Shown in pieces: positions 45,212 through 57,044 of a stretch of DNA of 64,000 bases. Position 1 is the first letter of the stretch. Every line of letters starts with the position of its first letter. The stretch is taken from positions 8,220,001 to 8,284,000 of the forward strand of contig JAPTOF010000010.1 in the NCBI GenBank assembly GCA_028554755.1. Direction: 5' to 3'. The DNA comes from Cordia subcordata. Its lineage: Eukaryota > Streptophyta > Magnoliopsida > Boraginales > Cordiaceae. A program made the translations under genes and the position numbers. The notes below the pieces were generated by a model. That model searched no databases and was not told the DNA's origin. It saw only the letters and a program-made list of their open reading frames with translations.

Positions 45212-45376
45212 ACTCCATAACCTTTGCCGCGGAAAGCCGGCTGAATGTAGTAGTATGCAATTGCCGTGAGATTATTCCCGTCATGATCAAGCACCGGGTC
45301 TGGTGCTTCGGCAGCTGCGGCTGAGAAGATGGAAAAGATCACAAGGAAAGAAATCAGAAATGATGTGTTCTTCAAC
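45212..45376 (-). pseudogene. KTI copy truncated by a CACTA end, start codon lost
   Basis: Only about 55 N-terminal codons remain: KNTSFLISFLVIFSIFSA, then AEAPDPVLDHDGNNL and AYYYIQPAFRGKGYG, close to KTI5. The ATG has become TTG (near 45,374-45,376). After GKGYG the frame runs into the CACTA element, so the rest of the domain, with all cysteines, is missing. TATA box (45,444-45,451) and promoter module (about 45,748-45,792) are preserved. Non-functional. Confidence 0.92.
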
Positions 45377-45816
45377 GTGAGACGATGTTTTAATTGCTGG
45401 ATGAACAATGTAGTTGTGTAGGAGAAGGGTTTGCTGCTTATGCTTTTATAGACAAAGCCAAAGGACATAAATGCATATGCTCCCGAGTCGAGTATAATAC
45501 ACAACTTGTCGATTAGAATTTTGTGACTGGATTCAAGATTGTTTAACAACGTGCTACAAAGCTAACAATGGCATCCCGGAAAATCTCATCCAAGTATTAA
45601 ATAAATCCTAGTTTTCATATGAGTTTTAGCTTAGATCTCAAACTCGTCCATAAAATTATAGTTTTATTTATATTTTTTTATGTTATCAAATTTTGTCAAA
45701 TAAAGCTTTCTATTAAAAAGTTCTTTGTGTATATTTATTAAAGTACTTTCTCCACGTTCTTGTTGTTGTAGCCAGCGTCTTATAGGATAAGATTAGACGA
45801 CGACAGACATAGACAC

Positions 45817-46098
45817 ATGACATGCCAATTGCCAACCATCCACATTTGCGGTCCTGCACAAGGCACTATTCACAGCTCTGTTTCTAAACTTCTTCCCCAT
45901 GTACAAGTGTCGCTTCACTTCAAAAGGAGTGTTGTTAAAAATTTGATCTTCACTTGTGGCTCAACAATCATGCGCTCTTCTGTTACAGTTCCTAATTCCA
46001 TAAGTTGGAGATCTCTGCTGCATAGATCATCTGATGAAGGTGGCGTTCAAATCGTTTCCCCTGCATCTTCTAATAGTCTGATGTTGCTCTATCTTTAA
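45817..46098 (+). CDS. Unrecognised 93-codon frame, doubtful
   Basis: The frame starts MTCQLPTIHICGPAQG and is Ser-rich without many acids, loosely like an organelle-targeting peptide, and ends LMLLYL. GC content is higher than in the flanks. A possible splice acceptor (TTTTTGGTTTTGCAG) lies at about 46,665, but its exon soon meets a stop. It could be the first exon of a decayed gene, or chance. No function is proposed. Confidence 0.25.
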   Translation: MTCQLPTIHICGPAQGTIHSSVSKLLPHVQVSLHFKRSVVKNLIFTCGSTIMRSSVTVPNSISWRSLLHRSSDEGGVQIVSPASSNSLMLLYL

Positions 46099-46393
46099 TT
46101 TGTTGTTTTCTCTCTTACATAATTGTTGAAAGATAGTTATATTGTACTTGACTTTTCTTTGTGTTGGTTTTGCTTAGCATGAATCTTACGTGTTGCAAGC
46201 GTATCTTTTACTCTTTTCATTTCTGATCAAACAAGATCATGAGCATGCCTTATTTCTTGCGTGCTTTTCACACAAGCATGGCTATTACTAGTAAGCATCT
46301 ATTCAAGAAAAATTGACCACCCGAAATGTTTTTTTTTTTTTTTTAATCCCGCACTGTAATATGAATGTCATTACTCTTAGTATAATGTTTTGG

Positions 46394-46491
46394 ATTGTGG
46401 GGATATTTGAGTGAATTATAAGTAAGTGCTACAATTTTGAGTATTGTGGGGATATTTGAGTGAATTATAAGTAAGTGCTATAATTTTGAGT
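46394..46491. repeat. 49-bp tandem duplication
   Basis: Two head-to-tail copies of a unit starting ATTGTGGGGATATTTGAG, differing by one to two bases, join at 46,442/46,443. Recent replication-slippage type event in non-coding DNA. Confidence 0.92.
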
Positions 46492-48035
46492 TAGTTAAGT
46501 GCCCAAATAGTTATAGTTACTGGTGACAGCTTATAACAACAGAGTGGCTTGCGGCTCAGGGGGTCTGGGCTCGGGGTATGACGAGTAGGGATAGTCTCAA
46601 CGATCAGTGATGATTGTTGTTATCAATTTAGACTGTAATACTGGACACCCTTTTTGGTTTTGCAGATGGCTCTTCCATGGTAGAGAGCTGTTGAAGGTTC
46701 ACTTCAATCGGTCTCTAGATATAAAAATGGACTGTTGTTAACTGGTAAGTGACCTGTGTCGTTCATTTGAGCAACATTAACAGCTTGTGTGGATTGCATA
46801 TATTTTGAAGAAGAGTAAGTGATTGAGTAAAAGTAATTGTGTCTCTCTGGTGCACCATTCTATGCCTTGTTGACTTTTTATTCAGTCAATGCCCTGTTTT
46901 TCTTGATATGATTCTTCCACTAATCATGGAACGCCTTGTCTTCAATTAAAAGAGAAATGGCGATTTATAAATCTAAAGAACTTGTGGAAGCTTTTCTTCT
47001 TGAAATTAATTTGTTGGCTCCTTCAATTTCATCATGTAGCTACTCAAAAGTAAATAACGAAAGCACCCAAAAGGACACAAAAGATAGGAAAAGAGAGGTG
47101 CAATATCAAGCAGGCCTGTTTCGTGAAACTGGTCAAGAGAAATGAATTCTTTCTTAGAATGAGAAAATTAGTGCGTTAAAATGATGATGATAAATTTGAT
47201 GCTTCAAGAATAAATCAGAAAATGTAAAGAAAGAGGACAAGAAATATGTGCAATAGGACAATGAAGAGGTCCATCTGATTAAAAGCCGGTGATCTTCGAA
47301 TAACAAAATCAGCTGCTGCTACATCATAATCATACATTATTGGCAATAACATGTGATTCCAAGATGTCTTTGGCTAGAAGGAATTTGTATCTGGAGTGAA
47401 TTGTGAGGATAAATAACTCGTGCGATATTGCTAGCCTTGAGTTCTTTTAAGTGAGTGAATAAGTAATAAGCTGTAAAACATAGTGGACTCCCCTTGTTTG
47501 ATAACGGAAGAATATTGTAGCGTTCGTGATTTGTTGGTGTTCATAACATTCAAATGTGAACCTATGCTCCAAGAAAACTTCATCTACCACATGAAATGTA
47601 TAAAAGAGCTATATTTGAAAGCAAAGGATCTGTTTAGATAATCAAAACATTCAATTAGAAAGCATTACAAATTCACAAGGACAAAGCCAAGTAGTTCACT
47701 CTCAGCTACAATACAAATGTTTCTATGGTAACAACAAAACAGAACTTATAAAGAGGCCTCTGACAGACAATAGACAGAAAGTGGAGAGAGAAATGTAAAC
47801 AAACCTACATATATTAAGTACACCACGTGGAGAAAGATTGCATGTGGCTTTCTGACTTAATGAACAACCTAAAATCTATGTGGCTTCATTGAGTTATAAT
47901 GCCTAACAAAGCTCAGTTAGACTAAAGAGCCTATTTTGCAGAAGCCTTATTTAGAAAAATCTTTTGCTTGTTAGTTTTAATCTTCCGTCTTTCAAAGATT
48001 GATGCCGCACTTTTCTATCTTCTTCTTCTTTTCCT
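46492..48035. other. Gene-free downstream flank of the TNL gene
   Basis: A short plus-strand frame (46,936-47,145; contains YKSKELVEAFLLEINLLAP) is not recognised and is weak as a gene. The remainder has no coding signal; the last 200 bp should hold the TNL 3' UTR. Confidence 0.4.
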
Positions 48036-51000
48036 TCAAAAATGATTTTTATATATTAGATGAACCCCAAACTTTTTCACTTCAAGCTCTGGATTTGTTT
48101 TTACAAAGACCTCCATTGTTTCTCCACCATTGAATGGAAGATGAAGTGAACCATTTGGTGTGTAGCTCACCCATGAATGTTCTTTGGCAGTTCTCAGGAC
48201 ACCAACATATAAAAACGACTGGCAGCCTTCTACACCATTAGTTTTATCACATATCATAGCAGTAGGAGCATCAGTCACTTCAGTTATTTCCTCGCCTCCA
48301 TAAACAACCCATAGCATCATTCCCACGAATGTACACTTCACATCTATTGGCATGTCAAAACACATAGACAGCCCCGTAACTTGGTAACTAAACCTTCTTG
48401 GTACTTCACTTGTCAGAAGGTCAACGTTAAAAGGCAGTTGTCCCTGTTTCAAATAAATCAAAAAGAACATATTAGTTTCATACTGATTTCTTTGTGGCTG
48501 TGCCCCGCTCAGATAAAGAAAGAGACAGATACCTTAAAGAAGTTATCATTGAAGATGGCTTGCACATTTCTTCGTAGTAATGAGCAACCACGTACACCCA
48601 TAGAAGGTCCATAGTTAAAGCTCATGGGGCCTTGAATTTCACGTAGTCTATTGCAAAAATCAAGAGAAATCACTTTCAATTTGTTGAAGCTTGGCAGATG
48701 TAACTTCCCAAGTGATGTGCAATTATAGGTGTGGAGATAGGATAAACTAGGAGGAAGTTTCGGGATTGATGAAAGGCTTCTACAGTCATCCAACCAAAGC
48801 CAGTCTAGTTTGGATAGTTGACAAAGGGTGGATGGCAGGCTACAAAAGTTATTTTTGGTTAAATCCAATAGTTCCAATGATGATAAGTCCCCTATTTCAG
48901 CAGGAATATCTCCATCAGACAAGTTGCAATTGGAGAGAATCAACTCTTTCATTGAGTGTAAACCTGAAATTGAAGGTGGTAGGAATCTCATGATGTTGGA
49001 ATTTGTTGGCAAGAAGGATTTGGCCTTTCTCTTTTTCTTGCATCCTTGCAGAACTAGAACTTCAAGATTCTTTAGAAATCCAATCGAATAGGGCAATCTC
49101 TTAATAGTTGTCCCACCTACTAGAAGTTTTTCCAAGCTCTCCATATATCCTATATCCTCGGGCAATTGGTTTAGTTTTACGCAACCAGTGAGATTTAAAT
49201 ACTCAAGGGCTTTTACCCTGCAAATGCTATTGGGAAGATGCCTTAGTTTGTTGCAGTCTTTGAGATTCAAATGAACAAGTCTATTCAGGAGTCCAATTGA
49301 ATGGTGAATCTTTCTCAAACTTCTACAACCTTCAAGAAGTAATTTCTCAAGTAAAGGTGTTCCAGTGAAATCTGGAGTTTTGGTAAGAGAGTGCGAATGA
49401 CAAAGATCTAGGATCTTTAAGTTAGCCAAGACCTGTCATGAACAAAAAAATGAGAAGATATTTTGCCCATTCTTTGAGTGCATAATAGATACAAGGATGT
49501 TTATTTGAAATCTCAAGACATTTAAAAGATGATATACCTTTTTACCCTGCCAAACTTCCTTGCAGTTGCTATGCTTCATATCTAGAGCAACCAAATTTTC
49601 TAACCGAAAATTGAGAGGGAAGCAAGTTAAAGGGCAATGGTGCCAACACAACCACCTTAATTCCTTAGATAAAAGGCTATAACTTCCATGAAGATGCACA
49701 TGATTAATTTTAAGAATTTGCAAATGATCCATTTTAAAAAGTGCTTCAGTATTAAATTGTCTATCCTTTAACTCTGGCAGGACCAAGGATATGCCTTCAG
49801 TTGCTCCAGTTCCCTAGTTTTCCAAAGACAAAGGGAAAAGAGAGAGAATTTACTCATCATTTTTGGTGACATATAAGTGTTTAGAGTTGTGATGTCATGT
49901 ATGCCTAGAATCAACAAAAGAAATAATGATTGCAACTCTCAAAGCCTAATATAATGCCATACCTTGCGTTTTATTAGTGTAGTACGTACATCTTGATGAA
50001 ACCACAATCTACTGCGATTCCCTGGCTCATTAGGAGACTCTTGGCGAATGATATTCCTTCCCATATCTCGAACTAGGTCATGCATCCTCAACTTATTGTC
50101 TTTATCCACATTTAGTAGGAATTTGGTAGTTAGGACACTAATTGTAATTCTTGGGTGAAAGCCACGACTATCCAATATCTTGATGACATACTCCTCATCC
50201 ATCCCTATAAAAAAGCATGCAATATCAAGAAAGGTTTCTTTTGCTATATCATCCAGGCCATCAAAACTTATTTTGAGCTTTTCGTGAATTTGGTTATCAG
50301 GGATTTGTTGTAATTTTTTAAATGCACTTTCCCATAGTAGCATAGTTCTTCCGAACAAATGAGAACCCAAAATTTCAAGAGCTAAGGGAAGCCCTCTGGT
50401 GTAGCGTACAATGTCACATGAGAGCTCCATATATTCTTTTGTTGGGAAAGTTTTTCTGAAAGCATGCCAACTGAATAACTCCAGAGATTCATTAGCTGCC
50501 AATTCACGCATCTTGTACTTCCCATGTACTCTAGTTTCATTTAGCAAATGCTCATCTCTAGTTGTTATAATTATCCGGCTTCCTGAACCAAACCACTCAC
50601 AGCTTCTAGCCAATGCATTTAATTGGATTACTTGATCCACATCATCTATGACGATGAAGACTCTTCTGGCATGCAATCTTTTGGTCATGAGATTAACTCC
50701 TTCAGCAGCATTGCCAAATGTATTACACTTTTTCTTTAGAACTTTTGAAAGAAGTTCCTTCTGTAAAACAACAAGTCCATTGAAACTTTGTGCAACTTCT
50801 CGAACATTTGCAAGGAAACAATATCCTTCAAATAGATGAAAGACTTGATTATATATAGCTTTTGCTATGGTTGTTTTCCCTATTCCGCCCATTCCACAAA
50901 TGCCGATCATGCGGACATCTTCTGAACCGATGTCTAATAGTGGCAATATTTTTTCAACACGAGAATCTGTTCCCACGGGGTAGACGGCAATGTCCAAGTA

Positions 51001-52474
51001 CTTATGGTTTAGTCTACATACAATTTCCTCAATGATCTTCTGGATAAACATTGATTTTTTCCTGTCAATATATCAAAAGTAAAATAGAAAGAACAATTTT
51101 GTATGGTGAAATTTGAGATAGTTGCAGAACTTCTATAGCAATTCAAAATGGAAATATTGCATATATTGGAAACCGGTTGGGGCAGCCAGTGTGAACGACA
51201 TTATGTGTGTGAAGGATCACTACACTTCCAACGTAAAAACTAATTGGTCACTATGAGGAATGGCCTAAGACCTTTATATGGTGATCTTGAATCTTAAAAT
51301 TTTTTGATGTGCGACTTTTTTATATGTTGTGACCAATATGTTGTAACCACAGCCCTTGTAAAGTGATCTATAATCTTATTATTTTTTCACATGAGAGGGG
51401 ACTATATTTCAGCACCTCCTCATGTGTGATTGTGGACAAGAAGCAAGAACTAGGAACAAGTTCTCAAACATGCCAAAAACAAAGAATAGGTGCTCAAACG
51501 AACTAAAGAACAAAGACGGGTTACTTGTGGAGGTGCAAGAGACTGGAGCAAGACCTAACTCTAATACCATGTGAAAGATCATTGGGGATCCAACATAAAA
51601 GCCAATTGGTCAATATTGAAAGTTGTCTAGGACTTTTATATGGTGACCTTGAATCTTAAGATGTTTTGATGTGGAACTTTTTTATATGTTATAACACCTC
51701 CGTTGTAAGGTGGTCTACAGTCTTATTATTTTTCCTTGTGGGAAGGGAATATATTTCAACAATGTGATTTTGGTATCATGTGTTACATAGATCAAGTTGA
51801 CGGTACTAGTTTTTCATGTTGTTTGGGTAGCATTACCATAAAGATTGAGCAAGGACAAATACACCTTCTAGTAATCTTATTATGTGTTTAGTAGGAACTT
51901 TTGACCAACATGCACAAGTAGTACTAATCTAAATTTTAAGAAAAAGGAAGTCCAGCAAAGATTACCCGTTTTCAACATCGCATATACCCCATCCTGATAG
52001 ATTTGCAGCTTCGGTTAGTGCCTTTCTCCACTTCACAATCTTCTCCACTTCATTTCCTAAATGTTTTTCATGCTTAGCTAATGCTTCTGCCACACTTCCG
52101 CTCTGTTTACGTACATCAGATGGATCAATGTCGTAAAATATAGGAAGGACTAATTGGCCTTTAACCTTCTTGCAGTTGAGGATCTCAACAAGCTCATCAA
52201 GGCACCATCTAGAAGAAGCATAATTTTTTGAGAAAACTACAATAGAAGATCTTGACTCCCGTATTGCTTTCTGAAGTTCAGTTGAAATTTCTTTTCCTCT
52301 CGGCAACTCTTCATCGTCCCTAAAGGTGTGTAAATGAGCCTCGACTAGAGAAATATATAGATGGTTGACGAAATTCCTGCGTGTATCCTCCCCTCTAAAG
52401 CTAAGAAAAACATCGTAATTCAAATAAGTAGTTGAAGACACAGAAACATTGTCGTGGTTACCTTTATCGGCCAT
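48036..52474 (-). CDS. TIR-NB-ARC-LRR disease-resistance protein, five exons
   Basis: Exons (minus): 51,966-52,474; 49,963-51,061; 49,538-49,813; 48,533-49,432; 48,036-48,443. All introns are GT-AG, and phases join to one open frame of 1,063 codons. TIR at about 18-165 (YDVFLSFRGEDT; E94 in WCLDEL is the NADase glutamate of this family). NB-ARC: P-loop GMGGIGKTT (226-234), kinase-2 VFIVIDDVDQ (304-313), RNBS-B GSRIIITTRDEHLL (328-339), GLPLAL (393-398), RNBS-D CFFIGMDEE, MHD (496-498). LRRs from about 560 to 900 (ANLKILDLCHSHSLTKTPDF and repeats). The last exon is a C-JID-like domain (SEVPRRFSYQVTG, then MCFDMP). Exons split by domain, as is typical for TNLs. Expected role: cytoplasmic/nuclear immune receptor that on activation assembles and cleaves NAD+. 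The recognised effector cannot be inferred. Intron 1 carries a TRIM element. Confidence 0.93.
51208..51761 (-). mobile_element. Complete TRIM retroelement in TNL intron 1, TSD ATGTG
   Basis: Two LTRs of about 192-207 bp (51,570-51,761 as 5' LTR and 51,208-51,414 as 3' LTR on the minus strand) begin TGTTGAAATATATTCC or TGCTGAAATATAGTCC and end CTTTCACA or CTTCACA. After the 5' LTR comes TGGTATTAGAG, a near match to the initiator-Met primer site; before the 3' LTR comes a purine tract (ATGAGGAGG). The interior is only 155 bp and codes for nothing. ATGTG flanks both ends (51,203-51,207 and 51,762-51,766). The homologous intron of the 13-kb fragment (GACATTATGTAATTC near 13,413) lacks the insert. 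Confidence 0.93.
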
Positions 52475-52680
52475 GAATCAGTATCAAGAAAGATTGCAAT
52501 GGTGCAAGTCCTTTAGATGAATATAATGGCAGCCTTTAGAGTTGGACGTAGAATAAGTCTGATAAACTATAGTTGTTCTGTAGAAAATTCTTGAAAGTGC
52601 TTTTCCTGTTAGAATAACGCGTAAAATTGTATAGATACTGGGTGCTGTATAGACTTGTCTACTATTAGTTAACCATGATG
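52475..52680 (-). promoter_or_regulatory. TNL 5' flank
   Basis: Upstream DNA of the TNL start codon, conserved in a second copy at 61,891-62,556. No unambiguous TATA box was chosen. Beyond it, 52,675-52,870 has internal repeats of ATGATGATTTGG-like and TGGAAGAATCCTT units. Confidence 0.5.
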
Positions 52681-53204
52681 ATTTGGCCCATCCTTCGGCA
52701 AAACTGGAAATCTGGAAAGACCAACGCCTGGAAGAATCCTTCGGCAAGTGAAAATAAGCTTAGACCAAGAAATTTCGAAATAATAAATACATGTTATGAT
52801 GATTTGGAAAACGTGTGGAAGAATCCTTGTATACATTCCGTCATGATGATTTGGCTCATCCAGGAATGAAATTGAAAAACTTAATTAGCAATTTTCTATA
52901 ATATGCTTGGTTGCCAATGTTGGGTTATAAACTTAAAATCTTGATGCAAGCCAGACTGGCATTATTGATTTAATAATAAAGTGTTATAAGGCTCAGATCC
53001 GCTGAGATAAATTGACTAACCCGAGAAAAGTTATATTTTTTTCTTGGTCAATCCTATCAGCACTTTTACTCGGTGAAATTTCTCGTTAGCTTCATGAAGT
53101 CTTCGAACGAGCATGTTTTGACAAGAAAATGGGAGATACATTGAATAGTTGAGGTGGAGAGACTTTGATTTTTGACTATTGACATGGGAATGATTAGTAA
53201 AAGT

Positions 53205-53930
53205 CTATTTGGACGGTGTAGTTCACAGTTTAGTAATTACACAATAGTTTAAATCACAAGATGTGTATGGTTATCACAACGTAATTACACATTAATTTTG
53301 TATGATATGTAGGATAAATGGTAAATATGCAGTTAAATAATTTAGTTTTAAATTAATATTTATTTTTAAAATTTATATTGATAATAACAAATGCATAAAT
53401 TGTTATTTGGTAAACATATTTAAAATAAATTATTATTAATTAAAAATGAATATGACTTATAAAAATTTATGAAATATAAATATAAATATATGAAAATAAA
53501 AATTATCTACTACTAATATTTTTAAATTCAAATAGTATCTAACAAAAGCATAATAATATTAAATTATAATCAACAACACTGTTAAAATTAAATAAAATTT
53601 ATATTTTTAAATATTTATTTATATCTTTTTGTATTTATTTTATATTTATATTTTTAATTATTAATTAATTATTTTTAATTTTATTTAAATTTATTTATTT
53701 ATTCATTTATATTTATTTCATAGTAAAGTTTGCCAAATATAAAAAGAATAAAAGATTAATAAAAATTGTAGAGAATAATTATACTGTTAATTACACCAAT
53801 TCATATATTCCCATGAGAATTGGAGAGTGTAATTCAGGTGGTCCAATTACATCTAATTTACCTCTGGCCAAGTAATTATTTGGTTTAACAAACACGCCTA
53901 ACTGTGTATTTACTATCAATTACACCTAAT
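53205..53930. mobile_element. hAT-like MITE, A+T-rich
   Basis: It starts with CTATTTGGACGGTGTAGTTC and ends in text whose reverse complement includes GGCGTGTTTGTTAAACC; both inner ends repeat GTGTAATT-type motifs. The core is very A+T-rich. Ends are too decayed for a firm target duplication. Confidence 0.45.
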
Positions 53931-54383
53931 TCCAATTGCAAGATGGCTTTTTAAATGCGCTGATGATCATGCATCCATGCTTAATGTGATCTATACTTTC
54001 TGGTCATAATGATTAATAAGTGGAGTGCCATATGGTGTCCTCTTAACTCATTTCATTTTCTAATATTTGTTTTATGCATCATAATGGATAGTTAAAGATA
54101 TGAGTGTGTACAAAGATTTATATTAACTATATGCATTATAATTTTTGGAACATGGTCCTCAATTGTTTCTTTAATTTTTCTTTTTGTTTTTTAATAGTCA
54201 ACATTTTTTATTTTTTATGGGCTTGTGTACTATTACAAATAGAAGATCAAAATTAAATAGTAATAACGCATGAATGTTTAAATTGAAAGAGAAATATCTT
54301 AATAAATTGATGAAAGGATTTATCAATAAAATTGATTAACATTTGACCATATATTTAGATAAATCATAAAAATTATCAAGGGT

Positions 54384-57044
54384 TAATTCCTATAGTGGTC
54401 CCTGAACTTTAGGCTTTGGGACAAAATGGTCCTTGAACTTTCGAATTGTGTCTTTTAGTTCTTGAATTTTGAATCATTGGACAAAGGAAGGATAACTAAC
54501 GTTTTCTGTTAACATTTTGACAGCAAACGCACGAGATCTGCACATGCTGCATGAAATGTCAAATTATAGAGGCAGTTTTGACAAATAGCACCAACACTTC
54601 TTTGTAAATTTAAAAAGTCAGAGTATAGCTCACTTACCTCTACTTTGGCAAGATAGAAATTAGGGATTGGGTGAGGGTTTTCTTCCAATTAGGGCTTTCT
54701 TGGGGAAGATCAAAAGAGGGCTTTTAGAACAAGACCAAAGCTTGTTCGGAATCACTACTACGTTATTGGAAAGAGGACAAAATAGCTGCAATGGCTCAAA
54801 GACCAAACTTGGAACCCGCATATTTATACAATCACTAAACTTGATATCTTAAAAACGTTGCAATGTAGATGTCTAGTGCTATGGTTGTCTCTATATTTGT
54901 GTGTGTTTGTGTATCCATGTAGTTTTAGTGCTGTCTACATGTATTTTCTCTGCTTGAATTTGTTGGTTACTGTACATGTATATGCGTCTATATATGTGTA
55001 TATGTTCGCAATTGGATGAATTGTTATTCTCTAAATGTTGTATGTGTGTTTTGATTGTTGCAATTTGTGTAGTTGCTCTCTTGAAGTTTCTTTTCCCCAT
55101 TTAGACAAGCTAAACTAAACTGGCTAAAATTATGAAATAGCTGAGTGTGAAAATGATTATTTTGTATGTTGTAATTACTTTGTTTCTGCACTTGCTCCAA
55201 TGAAGTATCTTTCCTCCGTTTATACAAGCTAAACTAAGCTCATTACTTCGATTTCTGCACTTGCTCCTATGAAGTATCCAACAATGATGTACTAGAGATG
55301 ACTACGATTAGTGATGAAAATGTTTGCATTGAGATTTATGTGCAATCTTGGAATTCTATTGTAAACTTGTTATACATTGCTAACTTGTTTTACATTAATG
55401 AAAGCTTGGTTAACTTGTTATCATGGCCTATTAGGTTTTAAGAGGTGGGTGCAATGAAAACATCTGGCACTTATATTGCTTCAAGCACACTAATAGTAAC
55501 TAGTGATGCGGAGAGTGATAAAAACAATGGTGCAAAGACTCGTACTTCAAAGAATGCTAAGAGTGGCATCTCCAGAAAGAGAAAAGGCCTCTGATTATTG
55601 TTTGAACTTGAATGGAGTTTGTAGTGATTGAGATTACATGTGTGCTTGTTCACTGCGTTTGTGGTGAACATTTAATGGTGTTTGTGTTGAACTTTAATGG
55701 TGTTTGTTGTAATCTGTATTTGTTGAATGTAATTTGATATCTTCATGTTGGGTTTCAATTTAAGATATTTATGAAATGGAATTGGGTTTCTATTAGGTAT
55801 GCTTTATTCTAATCGGTTCTTTGATGGCCACAATAAATGAATATTGCAGGGTGTTTCAATAGAATTCGTATCAATTTAATTCATATCAATTCCTCTTCGA
55901 CTATAGGGGGAAAGACAACATCATTGATTGGGGTCTATGGTTTGAGATTCAAAGCTAGCACAATTTCACTAATATTGCACCATTCAACATCATCATAACC
56001 CATCCAAAACTACAACCAAAACTTTCAAAATGAGACACAAGCCAAAATTTCAACATCAGACCATCAAACCAAAAACCAAAATTCAATAGAAAAAAAAAAA
56101 GACACATTTCTTCCATCTTAGTAATTTGTCAACCCCATCAAACCCAAACCAAAATTACAACATAACAAGACACATTTTTTTTCCTTCTTATAATCTGTTG
56201 GGTCATTCGTTTCAAGATAAGGTTACAACATTTCAATAAGGCTTAAAAAATGATCAAACCCAACCCAAATTCAAACCTTCCATCTTACAGAAAAGCAAAA
56301 AAAAGAAGTTAGAAGTACACGGTCTTTACCGAAATAACCTACCCTAATACAAGTTAACCTACCTTATACAAAGCTAAAGATTTAACATTTTGTTGGGAAA
56401 ATCACCTTCACAACGGCAAACAACAAAATCCCAAATGTCATCAACGTTATCACATTCATGCACCTCCTATATTTAGCAACTTCCTACTCTTTTCGATTAA
56501 TGGATTTCAATAATCTTAGTATGATGGACTTGCGACAATCACATATCAAACAATAAACCCCAAGAAGAAAACCTCATGCATTAGTCTCATGATACCTGTT
56601 GCACCCCACAAAATGTTTCTCTAGGTTGAAATATATCTAGGATGTCTTAAAAGTGGATGGCTTCTTGCAAAAACAAGAGAATCCACGCGGATTGAAGCTA
56701 AATCTTGAAGAGGGTTAAAGAATTTTGATTGGGGATTTTGAAATAAGGGTTAACAATTTTAGGTTAGGGATTTTGGGTAGGAACTGGGGCTTTTAACATC
56801 AAAATGAGGCAAACAATCGCTCTTAAACCTGTTGGATATTTTCATTGACTATTTGCCCCTCCGATAATTGATAAATTATAAGCACGTGCAAATCTCGTGC
56901 TTTTGCTGTAAAAAAATTAACAGAAAATGTTAGTTGTCCTTCATTTGTCCAATGATTCAAAGTTCAGGGACTAAAAGGCATAATTTGAAAGCTCAGGGAC
57001 CATTTTGTCTTAAGGCTTAATGTTCAAGGATCACTGGAGGAATT
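54384..57044. mobile_element. Mutator-like element (MULE), 2.66 kb, long TIRs
   Basis: The left TIR (54,384 to about 54,560) and the reverse complement of the right TIR (about 56,882-57,044) align over about 165 bp: GACAAAATGGTCC, TTTGAATCATTGGACAAA, TTTTCTGTTAA and GCACGAGAT in the same order. TIRs this long are typical of MULEs. The interior keeps relics only: a GRF zinc-finger frame (minus) and a short lysine/serine-rich frame at 55,452-55,592 (plus; MKTSGTYIASS, ending ISRKRKGL) that may be the tail of a lost transposase. A clear 9-bp duplication was not seen; the right edge abuts another element. Confidence 0.85.
56382..56700 (-). pseudogene. GRF-type zinc-finger protein relic inside the MULE
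   Basis: One minus-strand frame runs throughout, broken by three in-frame stops. It starts CFCKKPSTFKTS, continues EKHFVGCNRYHETNA and GFLLGVYCLICDCRKSIILR, then LLKSINRK, and ends with a hydrophobic segment (FGILLFAVVKVIF). The order Cys-x-Cys, KTSWT-like, RRFxGCxxY, GFFxW-like, then LLRRIN-like and a C-terminal hydrophobic stretch is that of small GRF zinc-finger proteins common in plants and often found in transposons. Stops replace the expected Trp and Cys codons, which fits simple decay. Confidence 0.75.
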
